Positions 9,945 through 17,574 of a stretch of 64,000 bases of DNA are shown here, one piece after another. The notes beneath the pieces were generated by a model, which had not been told where the DNA came from, did not search any database, and saw only the letters and a program-made list of their open reading frames with translations. The DNA is taken from positions 62,001-126,000 of the forward strand of contig NZ_JBHUJS010000001.1 in the NCBI RefSeq assembly GCF_042683405.1. Direction: 5' to 3'. A program made the translations under genes and the position numbers. The stretch comes from Telluria sp042683405. GTDB taxonomy: Bacteria; Pseudomonadota; Gammaproteobacteria; Burkholderiales; Burkholderiaceae_D. Positions within the stretch are counted from its first letter, which is position 1; the number at the start of each line of letters is the position of its first letter.

Positions 9945-11183
9945 TCAGAAAACGAAATCGACCATCACGCTGGTCAGGCCGACCGGCTTGCCCGCCTGGT
10001 AGCCAGGCTGGATCCGGATCAGCGTGCCGTACGAGCCGTCGCGCGTGGTCAGGCGGTCATGCTGCAGCTTGACCGCGACATTGTCGGCCGCATCCCAGCG
10101 CAGGCCGACACTGGCCGTGCGCTGCGAAGCGACGTAGCGCAGCATGTCGTTCAGGTGGTAGTTCAGCATGGCGCCGAGCGCCGCCTGCTGCGCGGGCATG
10201 CCGTCGAGCGCCAGGCCGGCGACCTGCGTCGGCGAGTTCGGCGATACGCGCGCGAACGAGGTATAGGCGGTGAGGCTGCCGGCGCGGTAGCCGGCGCTCA
10301 CGTAAAACGCGGTCTTGTCGCCGATGTACGAGTGCGTGTTGAGCCGGCCCGCCTCGCCGGTCGCGAACCACTGGCCCGGGTCATAGTTCAAGCCCACGCT
10401 GACGGCGCAGGCGCGCTTGTCCCGGGCTTCGTAGCGGTCGGCGATCGCAGCGCCCTGGGGCCCGAACTGGCGGAAGGCATCGTAGAGCGGCTGGCCCAGC
10501 GCGAGCGTGACATCGGCGCGCATCGCGGAGACGCGCGCGGTCAGCGCGCCACTGGTGACGGTGTGCGCAAAGCCGCCCAGGTTGCGCGCCTGTGCGGTGT
10601 AGGTGGCGTCGTACTGCGCATCGGTGCGGCCATAGAAGGCCTGGGTCACGTGGCTGCGGCCACCTTCGCTCCAGCGGTAGGTGGCATCGACGCCGTCGCT
10701 GTTGGTGAGCGGGATGGTGCCGTACATTTCGACCGGGGTGCGCGCCCACGGAAAGGCATAGCCGACCTTGCGGTACTCGGCCGCCAGGAACATCGGCAGC
10801 GCAATGCGCCCCGCGCGCACTGCCAGGTCCGGCGTGGCCTGGTACTTGACGTTGCCCCACTCGACGATCGGCTGGTAGCTGTCGATCGTGTGCTGTTCGC
10901 TGATCAGCTGGAGGACGGCGGACCACTTGCCCTGCTCCACGCCGAGCTGCACGCCCAGGCGCGAATCGACATCCGCGCCGGTGCGGCGGGTCGCGCCCAC
11001 GCCGTTTTCCTTCAGGATGCTGGCGACGAAGTCGGCGTCGCGGCTGCTCGAGTGCACGGCGCCGGCGGTGCCGAAACCGCTGACCGTCCATTGGACCTTC
11101 TCGTCGGCCTGCACCGCGCCTGCGGCGGCGAACAAGCCGATACCTGCCAGCAGGGCGCGCTGGCGGCGTGGGGGGAACTGCAT
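9945..11183 (-). CDS. Outer-membrane beta-barrel (porin-like) protein
   Basis: 412 residues with a signal peptide (MQFPPRRQRALLAGIGLFAAAGAVQA) and alternating aromatic/polar strands such as VQWTVSGFGTAGAVHS and YYVSAGYRAGSLTAYTSF-like segments. It ends in SVMVDFVF, a C-terminal phenylalanine as in outer-membrane barrels. The ATG at 11183 has GAGG ten bases upstream; an upstream GTG at 11207 would place a charged extension before the signal peptide. It is first in the operon with the small binding protein and the GGDEF/EAL protein. Its substrate, or whether it is a true pore, cannot be read from the sequence. Confidence 0.85.
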   Translation of the reverse strand: MQFPPRRQRALLAGIGLFAAAGAVQADEKVQWTVSGFGTAGAVHSSSRDADFVASILKENGVGATRRTGADVDSRLGVQLGVEQGKWSAVLQLISEQHTIDSYQPIVEWGNVKYQATPDLAVRAGRIALPMFLAAEYRKVGYAFPWARTPVEMYGTIPLTNSDGVDATYRWSEGGRSHVTQAFYGRTDAQYDATYTAQARNLGGFAHTVTSGALTARVSAMRADVTLALGQPLYDAFRQFGPQGAAIADRYEARDKRACAVSVGLNYDPGQWFATGEAGRLNTHSYIGDKTAFYVSAGYRAGSLTAYTSFARVSPNSPTQVAGLALDGMPAQQAALGAMLNYHLNDMLRYVASQRTASVGLRWDAADNVAVKLQHDRLTTRDGSYGTLIRIQPGYQAGKPVGLTSVMVDFVF

Positions 11184-11361
11184 GGGTGGATATCCTCGAC
11201 GAAGCACGCGCAGAGCCGGCGTTCAAGATGGTTGCTGGCGTCGGGGGCGACGCCGGCAGTCACTTTACTGGCTGGGTCTGCGCGCTGTCGAATAAATCGC
11301 GCGCGATGTAGATGGGCTACTAATTAAATGATGCTCTGGCGCAACACAGTAGCCAGCTTGA

Positions 11362-12138
11362 CTACTCGTCCGGACAACTTTTCGCCGCCAGCTGGATTTC
11401 CTGCGTGCCGGTAAAGTCGGGCCGGCGTGCGGGCAGCGCATGGCGGCGCGTCCACAGGCCCTTCCAGCCCGGAGGCCAGTCGATCACGGGGCCGCGGTAG
11501 GGCGGCAGGCCGGCGCGCACCGGCACCACGGGCACCGGCGGGACTTCGCCGTCGTCTCCGCGCTGCATGTCGAGGCTGTACATGTAACCGCCCGGCAGCA
11601 GCGCATCGCACACCTGCGCGAACCAGGCCGCGTGGTCCTCGTCGCGGCCCAGCGCCTGCGCCAGGCCCTGCGGGTCGAACTTCGCCAGCGCATGCACCAG
11701 TTCGTCCGCGCTCGCGCCCGGCGAATCGCCCCAGCCCATCACGGGATTGAAGTTGTAGTCGGCGCCAGATCCGTACCAGCCCTCGCGCCAGGCGCGCTGC
11801 ATCCAGTCGCGCTGCCCGGTAAACAGGTGCCAGCGCCAGTGCAGGCCGGAAGGCTTGGGCCAGGAGTACAGGTACAGGCGCTGGTAGCCCGCCTCGTGCA
11901 GCTTGCGCACCATCTCCATGAGGCGCGCGTGCGGCATGCGGTCGGGCGGCGCGCGCCGGAACAGGATCGGCTCGCCGTCGCCGAACTGCACCTCGTCGGA
12001 CGACAGGTTCAGGTCGAGCGCGCGCGACTCGGTGCCGAAGCGCGCCGAGATCCATCCGGTCAGCAAATTGACGGCCGTAATCACGCCATAGCCGCGGTGG
12101 CGATGGAAGATCACAGTGCCGGGTGCCAGTGCTTTCAT
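11362..12138 (-). CDS. Protein of unknown function with a small beta-barrel-like N-terminus
   Basis: 258 residues. The first 50 (MKALAPGTVIFHRHRGYGVITAV, then GWISARFGTESRALDLNLS) look like the small SH3/Tudor-type barrel of CarD or helicase C-terminal domains: a loading sequence with HRGYG, then strand pairs. The rest is rich in Trp and Pro (WHLFTGQRDWMQRAWREGWYGSG; YRGPVIDWPPGWKGLW) and matches nothing I know. No signal peptide or membrane span is seen. The start at 12138 is chosen because any upstream extension reads through the palindromic repeats at 12144-12222. It is an isolated gene upstream of the porin operon on the same strand. Confidence 0.65.
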   Translation of the reverse strand: MKALAPGTVIFHRHRGYGVITAVNLLTGWISARFGTESRALDLNLSSDEVQFGDGEPILFRRAPPDRMPHARLMEMVRKLHEAGYQRLYLYSWPKPSGLHWRWHLFTGQRDWMQRAWREGWYGSGADYNFNPVMGWGDSPGASADELVHALAKFDPQGLAQALGRDEDHAAWFAQVCDALLPGGYMYSLDMQRGDDGEVPPVPVVPVRAGLPPYRGPVIDWPPGWKGLWTRRHALPARRPDFTGTQEIQLAAKSCPDE

Positions 12139-12143
12139 AAACC

Positions 12144-12222
12144 AAAATGGGGACAGACCCCATTTATCCGTTAGGCAAAATGGGGTCTGTCCCCATTTTG
12201 AAATGGGGTCTGTCCCCATTTT
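12144..12222. repeat. REPIN-like element, three copies of the GGGGTCTGTCCCC palindrome
   Basis: One copy in ACAGA orientation (12144-12165) and two in TCTGT orientation (12177-12199 and 12201-12222), each flanked by A and T runs (AAATGGGG, CCCCATTT). It lies in front of the minus-strand gene at 12138 and near the divergent gene at 12328. Confidence 0.9.
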
Positions 12223-12327
12223 GAAAAAAACCAATATAGTCGAGGTGCGCCCCGCAAGCCAGCCCGGACACACCCGGAAACAGGTTTGGTAAGATGGCAC
12301 GCCCTTTCAACCAGAACAGATTACACC

Positions 12328-12813
12328 ATGACCCTGCGCATCGTCGCCACCGGCGGCACCTTCGACAAGCACTACAACGAACTGACCGGCGTGCTCGGCT
12401 TCTCGGACAGCCACCTGCCCGCCGTGATCGCACGCACGCGCATGACGGTGCCGGTGGAGCTGGACGTGCTGCCGCTGCTCGATTCGCTCGACATGCAGGA
12501 CGCCGACCGCGCACGGGTGCTGGCCGCCTGCCAGCGCGCGCAGGAAAACGCGATCGTGATCATCCATGGCACCGACACCATGCGCGAGACCGCGGCCGTG
12601 CTGGGCGCGGCGAACCTGGGCAAGACCATCGTCCTGACCGGCGCCATGATTCCTTATGAGATTGCCAATTCGGACGCGCTGTTCAACCTTGGCGTCGCAG
12701 TGGGTGTGGCGCAAGTGCTGCCGGCCGGGGTGTACGTGGCCATGAACGGCCAGGTGTTCCCGTGGGATAACGTGCAGAAGAACAAGACGGCCGGCGTGTT
12801 CCAGACACTGTAA
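12328..12813 (+). CDS. Short asparaginase-like protein (N-terminal domain only)
   Basis: 161 residues from MTLRIVATGGTFDKHYNE. It carries the first asparaginase motif TGGTFDK and the second, IIHGTDTMRETA, with the catalytic Thr-Asp pair, followed by IVLTGAMIPYEIANSDALFNLG. Classical L-asparaginases are about 320-350 residues with a second domain that is absent here, so this belongs to the short single-domain group; the sequence ends cleanly and shows no sign of frameshift. Cytosolic, since there is no signal peptide. Whether it hydrolyses asparagine is uncertain. The longer frame from 12286 is rejected because MTLRIVATGG is the normal start of the fold. Confidence 0.8.
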   Translation: MTLRIVATGGTFDKHYNELTGVLGFSDSHLPAVIARTRMTVPVELDVLPLLDSLDMQDADRARVLAACQRAQENAIVIIHGTDTMRETAAVLGAANLGKTIVLTGAMIPYEIANSDALFNLGVAVGVAQVLPAGVYVAMNGQVFPWDNVQKNKTAGVFQTL

Positions 12814-12823
12814 GCACGGGAAA

Positions 12824-12850
12824 GGGACTGCCCCCGCAGAGGACAGTCCC
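12824..12850. repeat. Hairpin repeat between convergent genes
   Basis: GGGACTG (12824-12830) pairs with CAGTCCC (12844-12850) around a 13-base loop. Placed between the convergent stops of the asparaginase-like gene and rdgC, it may act as a bidirectional terminator though it has no T run. Same family as 614-649. Confidence 0.5.
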
Positions 12851-12856
12851 CGAGTA

Positions 12857-13753
12857 TCAGTGCTCGGCTTCGCCGCCCAGCGACGTGACGATGTCGGCCA
12901 GCATGGCCGACAGCTCGCCGGTCATCAGCAGCATGTCGTTGTCGAAGCGCTCGTTGTCGTCGCGCGACACGGAGTCCGATTCCTTCAGCACGTCCAGCGG
13001 CTTGATGCCTTTCACGGCCAGCGATTCGGTCAGCACGAACGAAATCTTGTCGGTCCAGGTCATCGCCAGGCGCGTGCACTGCTTGCCCGAGGCGATGTGG
13101 CGGCGGATGTCGTCCGGCTCCAGCGTGTGCTTCACGTAGCGCACCGCGGCGCGGCTCTCGCCGGTTGCGCGCAGTTCGGTATCCTGGTCGACGGTGAAGC
13201 CGTGCGGCGCCTCGTCCATCTCCAGCCATGCCGTCATCACCGCCACCGGCGAGCGCTGCACGCGCAGGCTCTGCAGCGGCATCTTGTCCACGGCCTTGAG
13301 CAGGTGCTTGATCACGTCGTCCGCCTTGGACGGGCTGGCCGCATCGACCACCAGCCAGCCGTTGACCGGGTCGATCCAGCAGAAGGTGTTGCTGCGGATC
13401 GAGAATGCGCGCGGCAACAGCTCGTCGGCCACGCGCTCCTTCAGCTCCTTCATCGCCTTCTTACCTGGCGGGAAGCCCTGCTGTTCTTCCAGCTCGGCGG
13501 CCTTGGCCTTGGCCACCTGGTTGATGACCGAACCCGGCAGCAGCTTTTTCTCGGTGCCCAGCATGACCAGCATCTGCTTGTTCACGGTGTGGACCAGGTT
13601 GCCGTTACCGCGCGGCGAGTCGAAGCCCTGGCGCAGCAGCTCGTTGCTGTTGGCAGGCGTGAAACTGAGCGGCTTGAGCGCTTCTTCCAGTTGTTCGGGG
13701 GTGTACGCCCAGGGGGCAGGGAGACGGTAGATCTGGAGATTCTTAAACCACAT
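12857..13753 (-). CDS. rdgC: Recombination-associated protein RdgC
   Basis: 298 residues starting MWFKNLQIYRLPAPW, the hallmark N-terminus of RdgC. The family forms a ring-shaped dimer that coats double-stranded DNA and restrains RecA-mediated exchange. Further family features are the LLRQGFDSPRG segment, FPPGKKAMKELKERV and the C-terminal LAVKGIKPLDVLKESD. Length is standard (about 300). It stands just downstream of dinB on the same strand, 39 bases from its stop, so two DNA-metabolism genes may be co-transcribed. The ATG at 13753 is the only sensible start. Confidence 0.95.
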   Translation of the reverse strand: MWFKNLQIYRLPAPWAYTPEQLEEALKPLSFTPANSNELLRQGFDSPRGNGNLVHTVNKQMLVMLGTEKKLLPGSVINQVAKAKAAELEEQQGFPPGKKAMKELKERVADELLPRAFSIRSNTFCWIDPVNGWLVVDAASPSKADDVIKHLLKAVDKMPLQSLRVQRSPVAVMTAWLEMDEAPHGFTVDQDTELRATGESRAAVRYVKHTLEPDDIRRHIASGKQCTRLAMTWTDKISFVLTESLAVKGIKPLDVLKESDSVSRDDNERFDNDMLLMTGELSAMLADIVTSLGGEAEH

Positions 13754-13792
13754 GATTGCTTTCGATTCGGTACGGTAAAACGGAACGGTATT

Positions 13793-14878
13793 CTACACGG
13801 GCTCATCGCTGAACAGGCTCAGTTGTTCGAGCCTGCTGGCCTCGCCCCGGCTGGCGTCGAGGCGCACGCCCAGGCCCAGCAGGCGCACCGGCTGCCTGCC
13901 GCGCTGGTACCCGACTTCCATCAGGCGGCGGTACAGGGCGATGGCCGGCGCCGTGCCCGCGCATTCGACCGTGGTCTGCTGGAAGTCGGAAAATTTCAGC
14001 TTCACGAACAGCTTGCCCACCTGGTCGGCCGCGCCGGCGCGCTTGAGCCGCGCCAGCAGGCTGTCGAACAGTTCCGGCACCAGGTCCAGGCAGGCGGGCA
14101 GGTCCGGCACGTCCGGCGTGTAGGTCTCCTCGACGCTGACCGACTTGCGCTCGTGCGAATTGGACACCGGGCGCTCGTCGATGCCGCGGCACAGGTCGTG
14201 CAGGCGCGCGCCGAAGCTGCCGAAGTGGTGCTGCAGGTCGTGCATGGTCCAGTTGCGCAGGTCGGCGCAGGTCTCGGCGCCCAGCTTGTTCAGCCTGGCC
14301 GCGGTGACCTTGCCGACGCCGTACAGCTTCTTGACCGGCAGCGCTGCGACAAACTCGTCCACCTCTTCCGGCCGCACCAGGAACAGTCCGTCCGGCTTGT
14401 TCCAGTCGCTCGCGATCTTGGCCACGAACTTGTTGGGCGCCACGCCGGCCGACGCGGTGATCCCGACCGTGTCGAAGATGCGCTGGCGGATCTCCTGCGC
14501 GATCAGGGTCGCGCTGCCCTTGCAGTGCGGCGAACTGGTCACGTCCAGGTAGGCTTCATCCAGCGAGAGCGGCTCGACCAGGTCGGTGTAGCTGCGGTAG
14601 ATCTCCATGATCTGGCGCGACGCGGTGCGGTACTTCTCCATCGCCGGCGGCAGAATCACCAGCTGCGGGCACAGCTTGACCGCCTGCGCCGTCGCCATGG
14701 CCGAACGGATGCCGAACTTGCGCGCCTCGTAGTTGCAGGTTGCCACCACGCCGCGCTGGTCGGCCCGCCCGCCCACCATCAGCGGCTTGCCGCGCAGCGA
14801 AGGATCGTCGCGCATTTCGACCGAAGCGTAGAAGCAGTCGCAGTCGCAATGGATGATTTTTCGTTGGGGCGCGTTCAC
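13793..14878 (-). CDS. dinB: DNA polymerase IV (Y-family), SOS-controlled
   Basis: A 361-residue translesion polymerase. IIHCDCDCFYASVEMRDDPSL carries the first catalytic aspartate and the steric-gate region; LSLDEAYLDVT carries the catalytic Asp-Glu pair. The thumb and little-finger parts follow (GVGKVTAARLNKLGAETCADL and the tail LGVRLDASRGEASRLEQLSLF). There is no ATG near the conserved start; the GTG at 14878 (VNAPQRK) fits best, without an obvious ribosome site. A LexA box lies 16 bases upstream, so the message is probably nearly leaderless. The gene follows the glycerate kinase gene with 44 bases between them, in which the LexA box is the main feature. Confidence 0.93.
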   Translation of the reverse strand: MNAPQRKIIHCDCDCFYASVEMRDDPSLRGKPLMVGGRADQRGVVATCNYEARKFGIRSAMATAQAVKLCPQLVILPPAMEKYRTASRQIMEIYRSYTDLVEPLSLDEAYLDVTSSPHCKGSATLIAQEIRQRIFDTVGITASAGVAPNKFVAKIASDWNKPDGLFLVRPEEVDEFVAALPVKKLYGVGKVTAARLNKLGAETCADLRNWTMHDLQHHFGSFGARLHDLCRGIDERPVSNSHERKSVSVEETYTPDVPDLPACLDLVPELFDSLLARLKRAGAADQVGKLFVKLKFSDFQQTTVECAGTAPAIALYRRLMEVGYQRGRQPVRLLGLGVRLDASRGEASRLEQLSLFSDEPV

Positions 14879-14894
14879 CGGCGGGCTGGGAATA

Positions 14895-14910
14895 CTGTGA
14901 ATCCATACAG
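14895..14910 (-). promoter_or_regulatory. LexA box in front of dinB
   Basis: CTGTGAATCCATACAG matches the CTGT-N8-ACAG form of the LexA operator, and the symmetry extends to AATACTGT and ACAGTATT (14891-14914). It sits between the upstream kinase stop and the dinB start, as expected for SOS control of DNA polymerase IV. Confidence 0.85.
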
Positions 14911-14922
14911 TATTGCTGGAAA

Positions 14923-16197
14923 TTACGCGGTTGGCAAGACCAGGATGGCGCGGAAGTCGTTCACGTTGGTGCGCGTGGGACCGGTGACGAGCAGTCCGCC
15001 GGCCGCCTCGAAGTAGCGGTAGGCGTCGTTCCGCTCCAGCAGGGCGCGGCCATCGAGCGGGCAGCGCGCCAGTGTCCCGGGATCGATCAGCGCACCCGCA
15101 TTGTCTTCGGTGCCGTCGATGCCGTCGGTATCGCAGGCCAGCGCGTGCACGCCGGGCTGCCCGTCCAGCGCGAGCGCCAGCGCCAGCAGGAATTCCGCGT
15201 TGCGCCCGCCCCGGCCATTGCCGCGCACGGTCACGGTGGTTTCGCCGCCGGACAGGATCACGCAAGGCGGGGCCACAGGAACGCCTTGCGCCAGGATCTG
15301 CCGCACCAGCTCCGCGTGCTCGGCCGCCACGGCGCGCGCCTCGCCTTCCAGCCGGTCGGACAGGAGCAGCGGCGTGCAGCCCTTCGCCCTGGCCGCCACG
15401 GCGGCGGCATCGAGCGCCTGCCGCGCGCTGGCGATGACGTGGATCTCGTTGCGGCCCAGGCGCGGATCGTCCGGCATGGGCGCACTGCGCGCCGGGTCTG
15501 CCAGCACCGCACGCACATGCGCCGGGACCTCGATCCCGTAGCGGCCGAGGACGGCCAGGGCATCGGCGCCGCTGCTGCCGTCCGGGACCGTGGGGCCGGA
15601 CGCGACCACTGCCGGATCGTCGCCCGGCACGTCCGAGACCACCAGCGTGACCACGCGCGCCGGATGGCAGGCCAGCGCCAGCCGCCCGCCCTTGAGCGCG
15701 GACAGGTGGCGCCGCACGCGGTTCATGTCCGCGATCGGCGCCCCGCTCTTCAGCAGTGCCTGCGTCAGCGCGCGCTTGTCGTCCATCGTGATGCCGGGCG
15801 CAGGCAGCGCCAGCAAGGCGGAGCCGCCGCCCGACATGAGGCACAGGACCAGGTCGTCCGCCTCAAGCCCACCGACCAGCGACAGCATGCGCGCGGCAGC
15901 GTGCGCCCCCGCATCGTCGGGCAGCGGATGGCCGGCCTCGACCACTTCGATGCGCCGCGTCGGGGCGCCGTGGCCATAGCGCGTGACCACCATGCCTTCG
16001 ACCCTGTCGCCGTAGAGTCGTTCGACGCCCTCGGCCATGCGCGCGGCTGCCTTGCCTGCGCCCACGACCACGATGCGGCCGGACGGAACCGGCGGCAGGT
16101 AGCGCGCGATGCAGCGAGCCGGATCGACGGCGGCGACCGCACTGTCGAACAGTCCGGTCAGGAACTCGCGCGGCGACTGCTCTGGCATGGCTGGCAT
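14923..16197 (-). CDS. Glycerate 2-kinase type (DUF4147/MOFRL family)
   Basis: A 424-residue cytosolic kinase of the TtuD/GckA group, which phosphorylates D-glycerate in the glyoxylate, tartrate or serine routes. Domain signs: RIVVVGAGKAAARMAEGVE near residue 40, CLMSGGGSALLALP near 120, a middle stretch PGDDPAVVASGPTVPDG, and the C-terminal MOFRL signature ILSGGETTVTVRGNGRGGRNAEFLLALAL followed by ACDTDGIDGTEDNAGA. The ATG at 16197 is taken (MPAMPEQ); the nine-base-later ATG is also possible, and neither has a strong ribosome site. Gene symbols in this family vary, so none is given. Confidence 0.9.
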   Translation of the reverse strand: MPAMPEQSPREFLTGLFDSAVAAVDPARCIARYLPPVPSGRIVVVGAGKAAARMAEGVERLYGDRVEGMVVTRYGHGAPTRRIEVVEAGHPLPDDAGAHAAARMLSLVGGLEADDLVLCLMSGGGSALLALPAPGITMDDKRALTQALLKSGAPIADMNRVRRHLSALKGGRLALACHPARVVTLVVSDVPGDDPAVVASGPTVPDGSSGADALAVLGRYGIEVPAHVRAVLADPARSAPMPDDPRLGRNEIHVIASARQALDAAAVAARAKGCTPLLLSDRLEGEARAVAAEHAELVRQILAQGVPVAPPCVILSGGETTVTVRGNGRGGRNAEFLLALALALDGQPGVHALACDTDGIDGTEDNAGALIDPGTLARCPLDGRALLERNDAYRYFEAAGGLLVTGPTRTNVNDFRAILVLPTA

Positions 16198-16296
16198 ATC
16201 GGATTGGAGTGAAAAAAGCAGGTAGATCGATGGTGACACAAAGCGGCGCCGGCATCGCCGGCGCGATGGTGCTCATCAAAAAGATTTGGCGAACCC

Positions 16297-16325
16297 TTGC
16301 AGAAAATTTTTGAGGGGTCTATAAT
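16297..16325 (+). promoter_or_regulatory. Sigma-70 promoter of the tRNA pair
   Basis: TTGCAG (16297-16302), a 17-base spacer, then TATAAT (16320-16325), about 49 bases before the tRNA-Val 5' end. Confidence 0.85.
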
Positions 16326-16373
16326 TCGGCCTCCTTCAGACGTGGTGACAAACGTCGGAAAGAAGTTCCAGAT

Positions 16374-16449
16374 GGGTGCTTAGCTCAGTTGGTAGAGCGG
16401 CGCCCTTACAAGGCGTAGGTCGGGAGTTCGACCCTCTCAGCACCCACCA
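16374..16449 (+). tRNA. tRNA-Val (UAC anticodon)
   Basis: 76 bases with encoded CCA. The acceptor stem GGGTGCT pairs with AGCACCC; the D-loop TAGCTCAGTTGGTAGAGC, an anticodon loop reading CTTACAA, and the TTCGA T-loop are all present. Anticodon TAC reads GUA and related valine codons. Confidence 0.97.
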
Positions 16450-16480
16450 TCGATGGAACGAAGGACAAGTTGCAGTAGCT

Positions 16481-16557
16481 GGAGCGGTAGTTCAGTTGGT
16501 TAGAATACCGGCCTGTCACGCCGGGGGTCGCGGGTTCGAGTCCCGTCCGCTCCGCCA
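16481..16557 (+). tRNA. tRNA-Asp (GUC anticodon)
   Basis: 77 bases with encoded CCA. The acceptor GGAGCGG pairs with CCGCTCC; the anticodon loop reads CTGTCAC and the T-loop GGTTCGAGTCC. It follows tRNA-Val by 31 bases and shares its promoter and terminator. Confidence 0.97.
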
Positions 16558-16564
16558 GAACAAG

Positions 16565-16596
16565 AAGGGCCCGATCGAAGATCGGGCCCTTTTTCT
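16565..16596 (+). terminator. Rho-independent terminator of the tRNA operon
   Basis: AAGGGCCCGATC and GATCGGGCCCTT pair perfectly (12 bp) around GAA, followed by TTTTCTTT. Confidence 0.93.
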
Positions 16597-16609
16597 TTGC
16601 GCCTCAAAG

Positions 16610-16660
16610 AAATGGGGACAGACCCCATTTTTTCTTCTAAATGGGGTCTGTCCCCATTTT
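16610..16660. repeat. REPIN-like element, inverted pair of GGGGTCTGTCCCC palindromes
   Basis: The first copy is in ACAGA orientation (16610-16632) and the second in TCTGT orientation (16639-16660), six bases apart. It lies between the tRNA terminator and the SDR gene. Confidence 0.9.
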
Positions 16661-16730
16661 GTGTGTTTCGCTTTCTTTAGTCAGCCGCTGCCAATACACT
16701 TGACCCACGCATTCAATTCACGGGGGCGAT

Positions 16731-17489
16731 ATGGGAAGCAAGCTGGCCATCATTACCGGCGGCAGCCGGGGACTCGGTAAAAGCGCGGCATTAAAACTCG
16801 CCCGCGAGGGCGTCGATGTGATCCTCACTTATCACAGCAATGCGGCCGCGGCGCAGGCGGTGACGGATGAGATCGAAGCGATGGGCAGGCGTGCGGCGGC
16901 ACTCCAGCTCGACACCGGAAACATCGCGGCGCTTGCCGGCTTCACGCAACAGCTGAAAAGCGTGCTTGCGGAAAAATGGCAGCGCGCAAACGTGGACTTC
17001 CTGGTCAACAATGCTGGCGTTGGCATCCACGCGTCCATCGACACCACCACCGAAGCGCAGTTCGACACCCTCTACAACATCCACGTCAAGGGCGTGTTCT
17101 TCCTTACCCAGCAGTTGCTGCCGCTGATCGCCGACGGGGGCCGGATCGTCAACGTCTCCACCGGCCTGACCCGCTTCGCCGTGCCAGGCTATGCCGCCTA
17201 CGCTGCCATGAAGGGCGCCGTCGAAGTCATGAGCCGTTACATGGCAAAGGAACTGGCGCCGCGCCGCATCGCCGTCAACGTGCTCGCCCCGGGGGCGATC
17301 GAGACCGACTTTGGCGGCGGCGTCGTGCGCGACAATGCCGAAATGAACGCGTTCATCGCATCGCAGACCGCCCTGGGTCGGGCCGGCCTGCCGGACGATA
17401 TCGGCGGGGCGATCGCCAGCCTTCTGAGCGATAACAGCGGCTGGATCAACGCCCAGCGCATCGAGGTTTCCGGCGGCATCTTCATCTGA
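16731..17489 (+). CDS. SDR family oxidoreductase
   Basis: A 252-residue classical short-chain dehydrogenase/reductase, cytosolic, NAD(P)-dependent. The cofactor loop TGGSRGLGKSAAL is at residues 9-21, DFLVNNAGVGIH gives the NNAG motif, the catalytic Ser is in IVNVSTGLTRF, and the YxxxK pair is in GYAAYAAMKGAVE. It closes with WINAQRIEVSGGIFI, the usual C-terminal strand. The substrate is not readable. It stands alone, between tRNA genes with a REPIN-like element upstream and another element downstream, and converges on a GGDEF gene. Confidence 0.92.
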   Translation: MGSKLAIITGGSRGLGKSAALKLAREGVDVILTYHSNAAAAQAVTDEIEAMGRRAAALQLDTGNIAALAGFTQQLKSVLAEKWQRANVDFLVNNAGVGIHASIDTTTEAQFDTLYNIHVKGVFFLTQQLLPLIADGGRIVNVSTGLTRFAVPGYAAYAAMKGAVEVMSRYMAKELAPRRIAVNVLAPGAIETDFGGGVVRDNAEMNAFIASQTALGRAGLPDDIGGAIASLLSDNSGWINAQRIEVSGGIFI

Positions 17490-17505
17490 GCCGCGAGCGG
17501 ATGAC

Positions 17506-17574
17506 AAAAATGGGGACAGACCCCATTTTCTTCCCTCATTGCCGCCGTAATAAATGGGGTCTGTCCCCATTTTT
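17506..17574. repeat. REPIN-like element between convergent genes
   Basis: An ACAGA-orientation copy (17506-17529) and a TCTGT-orientation copy (17552-17574), 22 bases apart. It fills the space between the SDR stop and the GGDEF stop and ends exactly at the latter, a position suited to stopping transcription from both sides. Confidence 0.9.

Noticed and set aside
12139..12300. N-terminal extension of the gene ending at 11362
   Set aside because: It translates the palindromic repeats (MGTDPISKWGQTPF), so it is repeat sequence, not protein. The same holds for the extension of the M3 peptidase at 30194-30364.
12860..15016. 718-residue plus-strand open frame across rdgC and dinB
   Set aside because: It is the antisense of recognised genes; long opposite-strand frames are expected at this GC content. 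The product has no motif.
13793..15844. 683-residue minus-strand frame joining dinB to upstream sequence
   Set aside because: The part before the GTG at 14878 lies in another frame of the glycerate kinase gene and passes through the LexA box.
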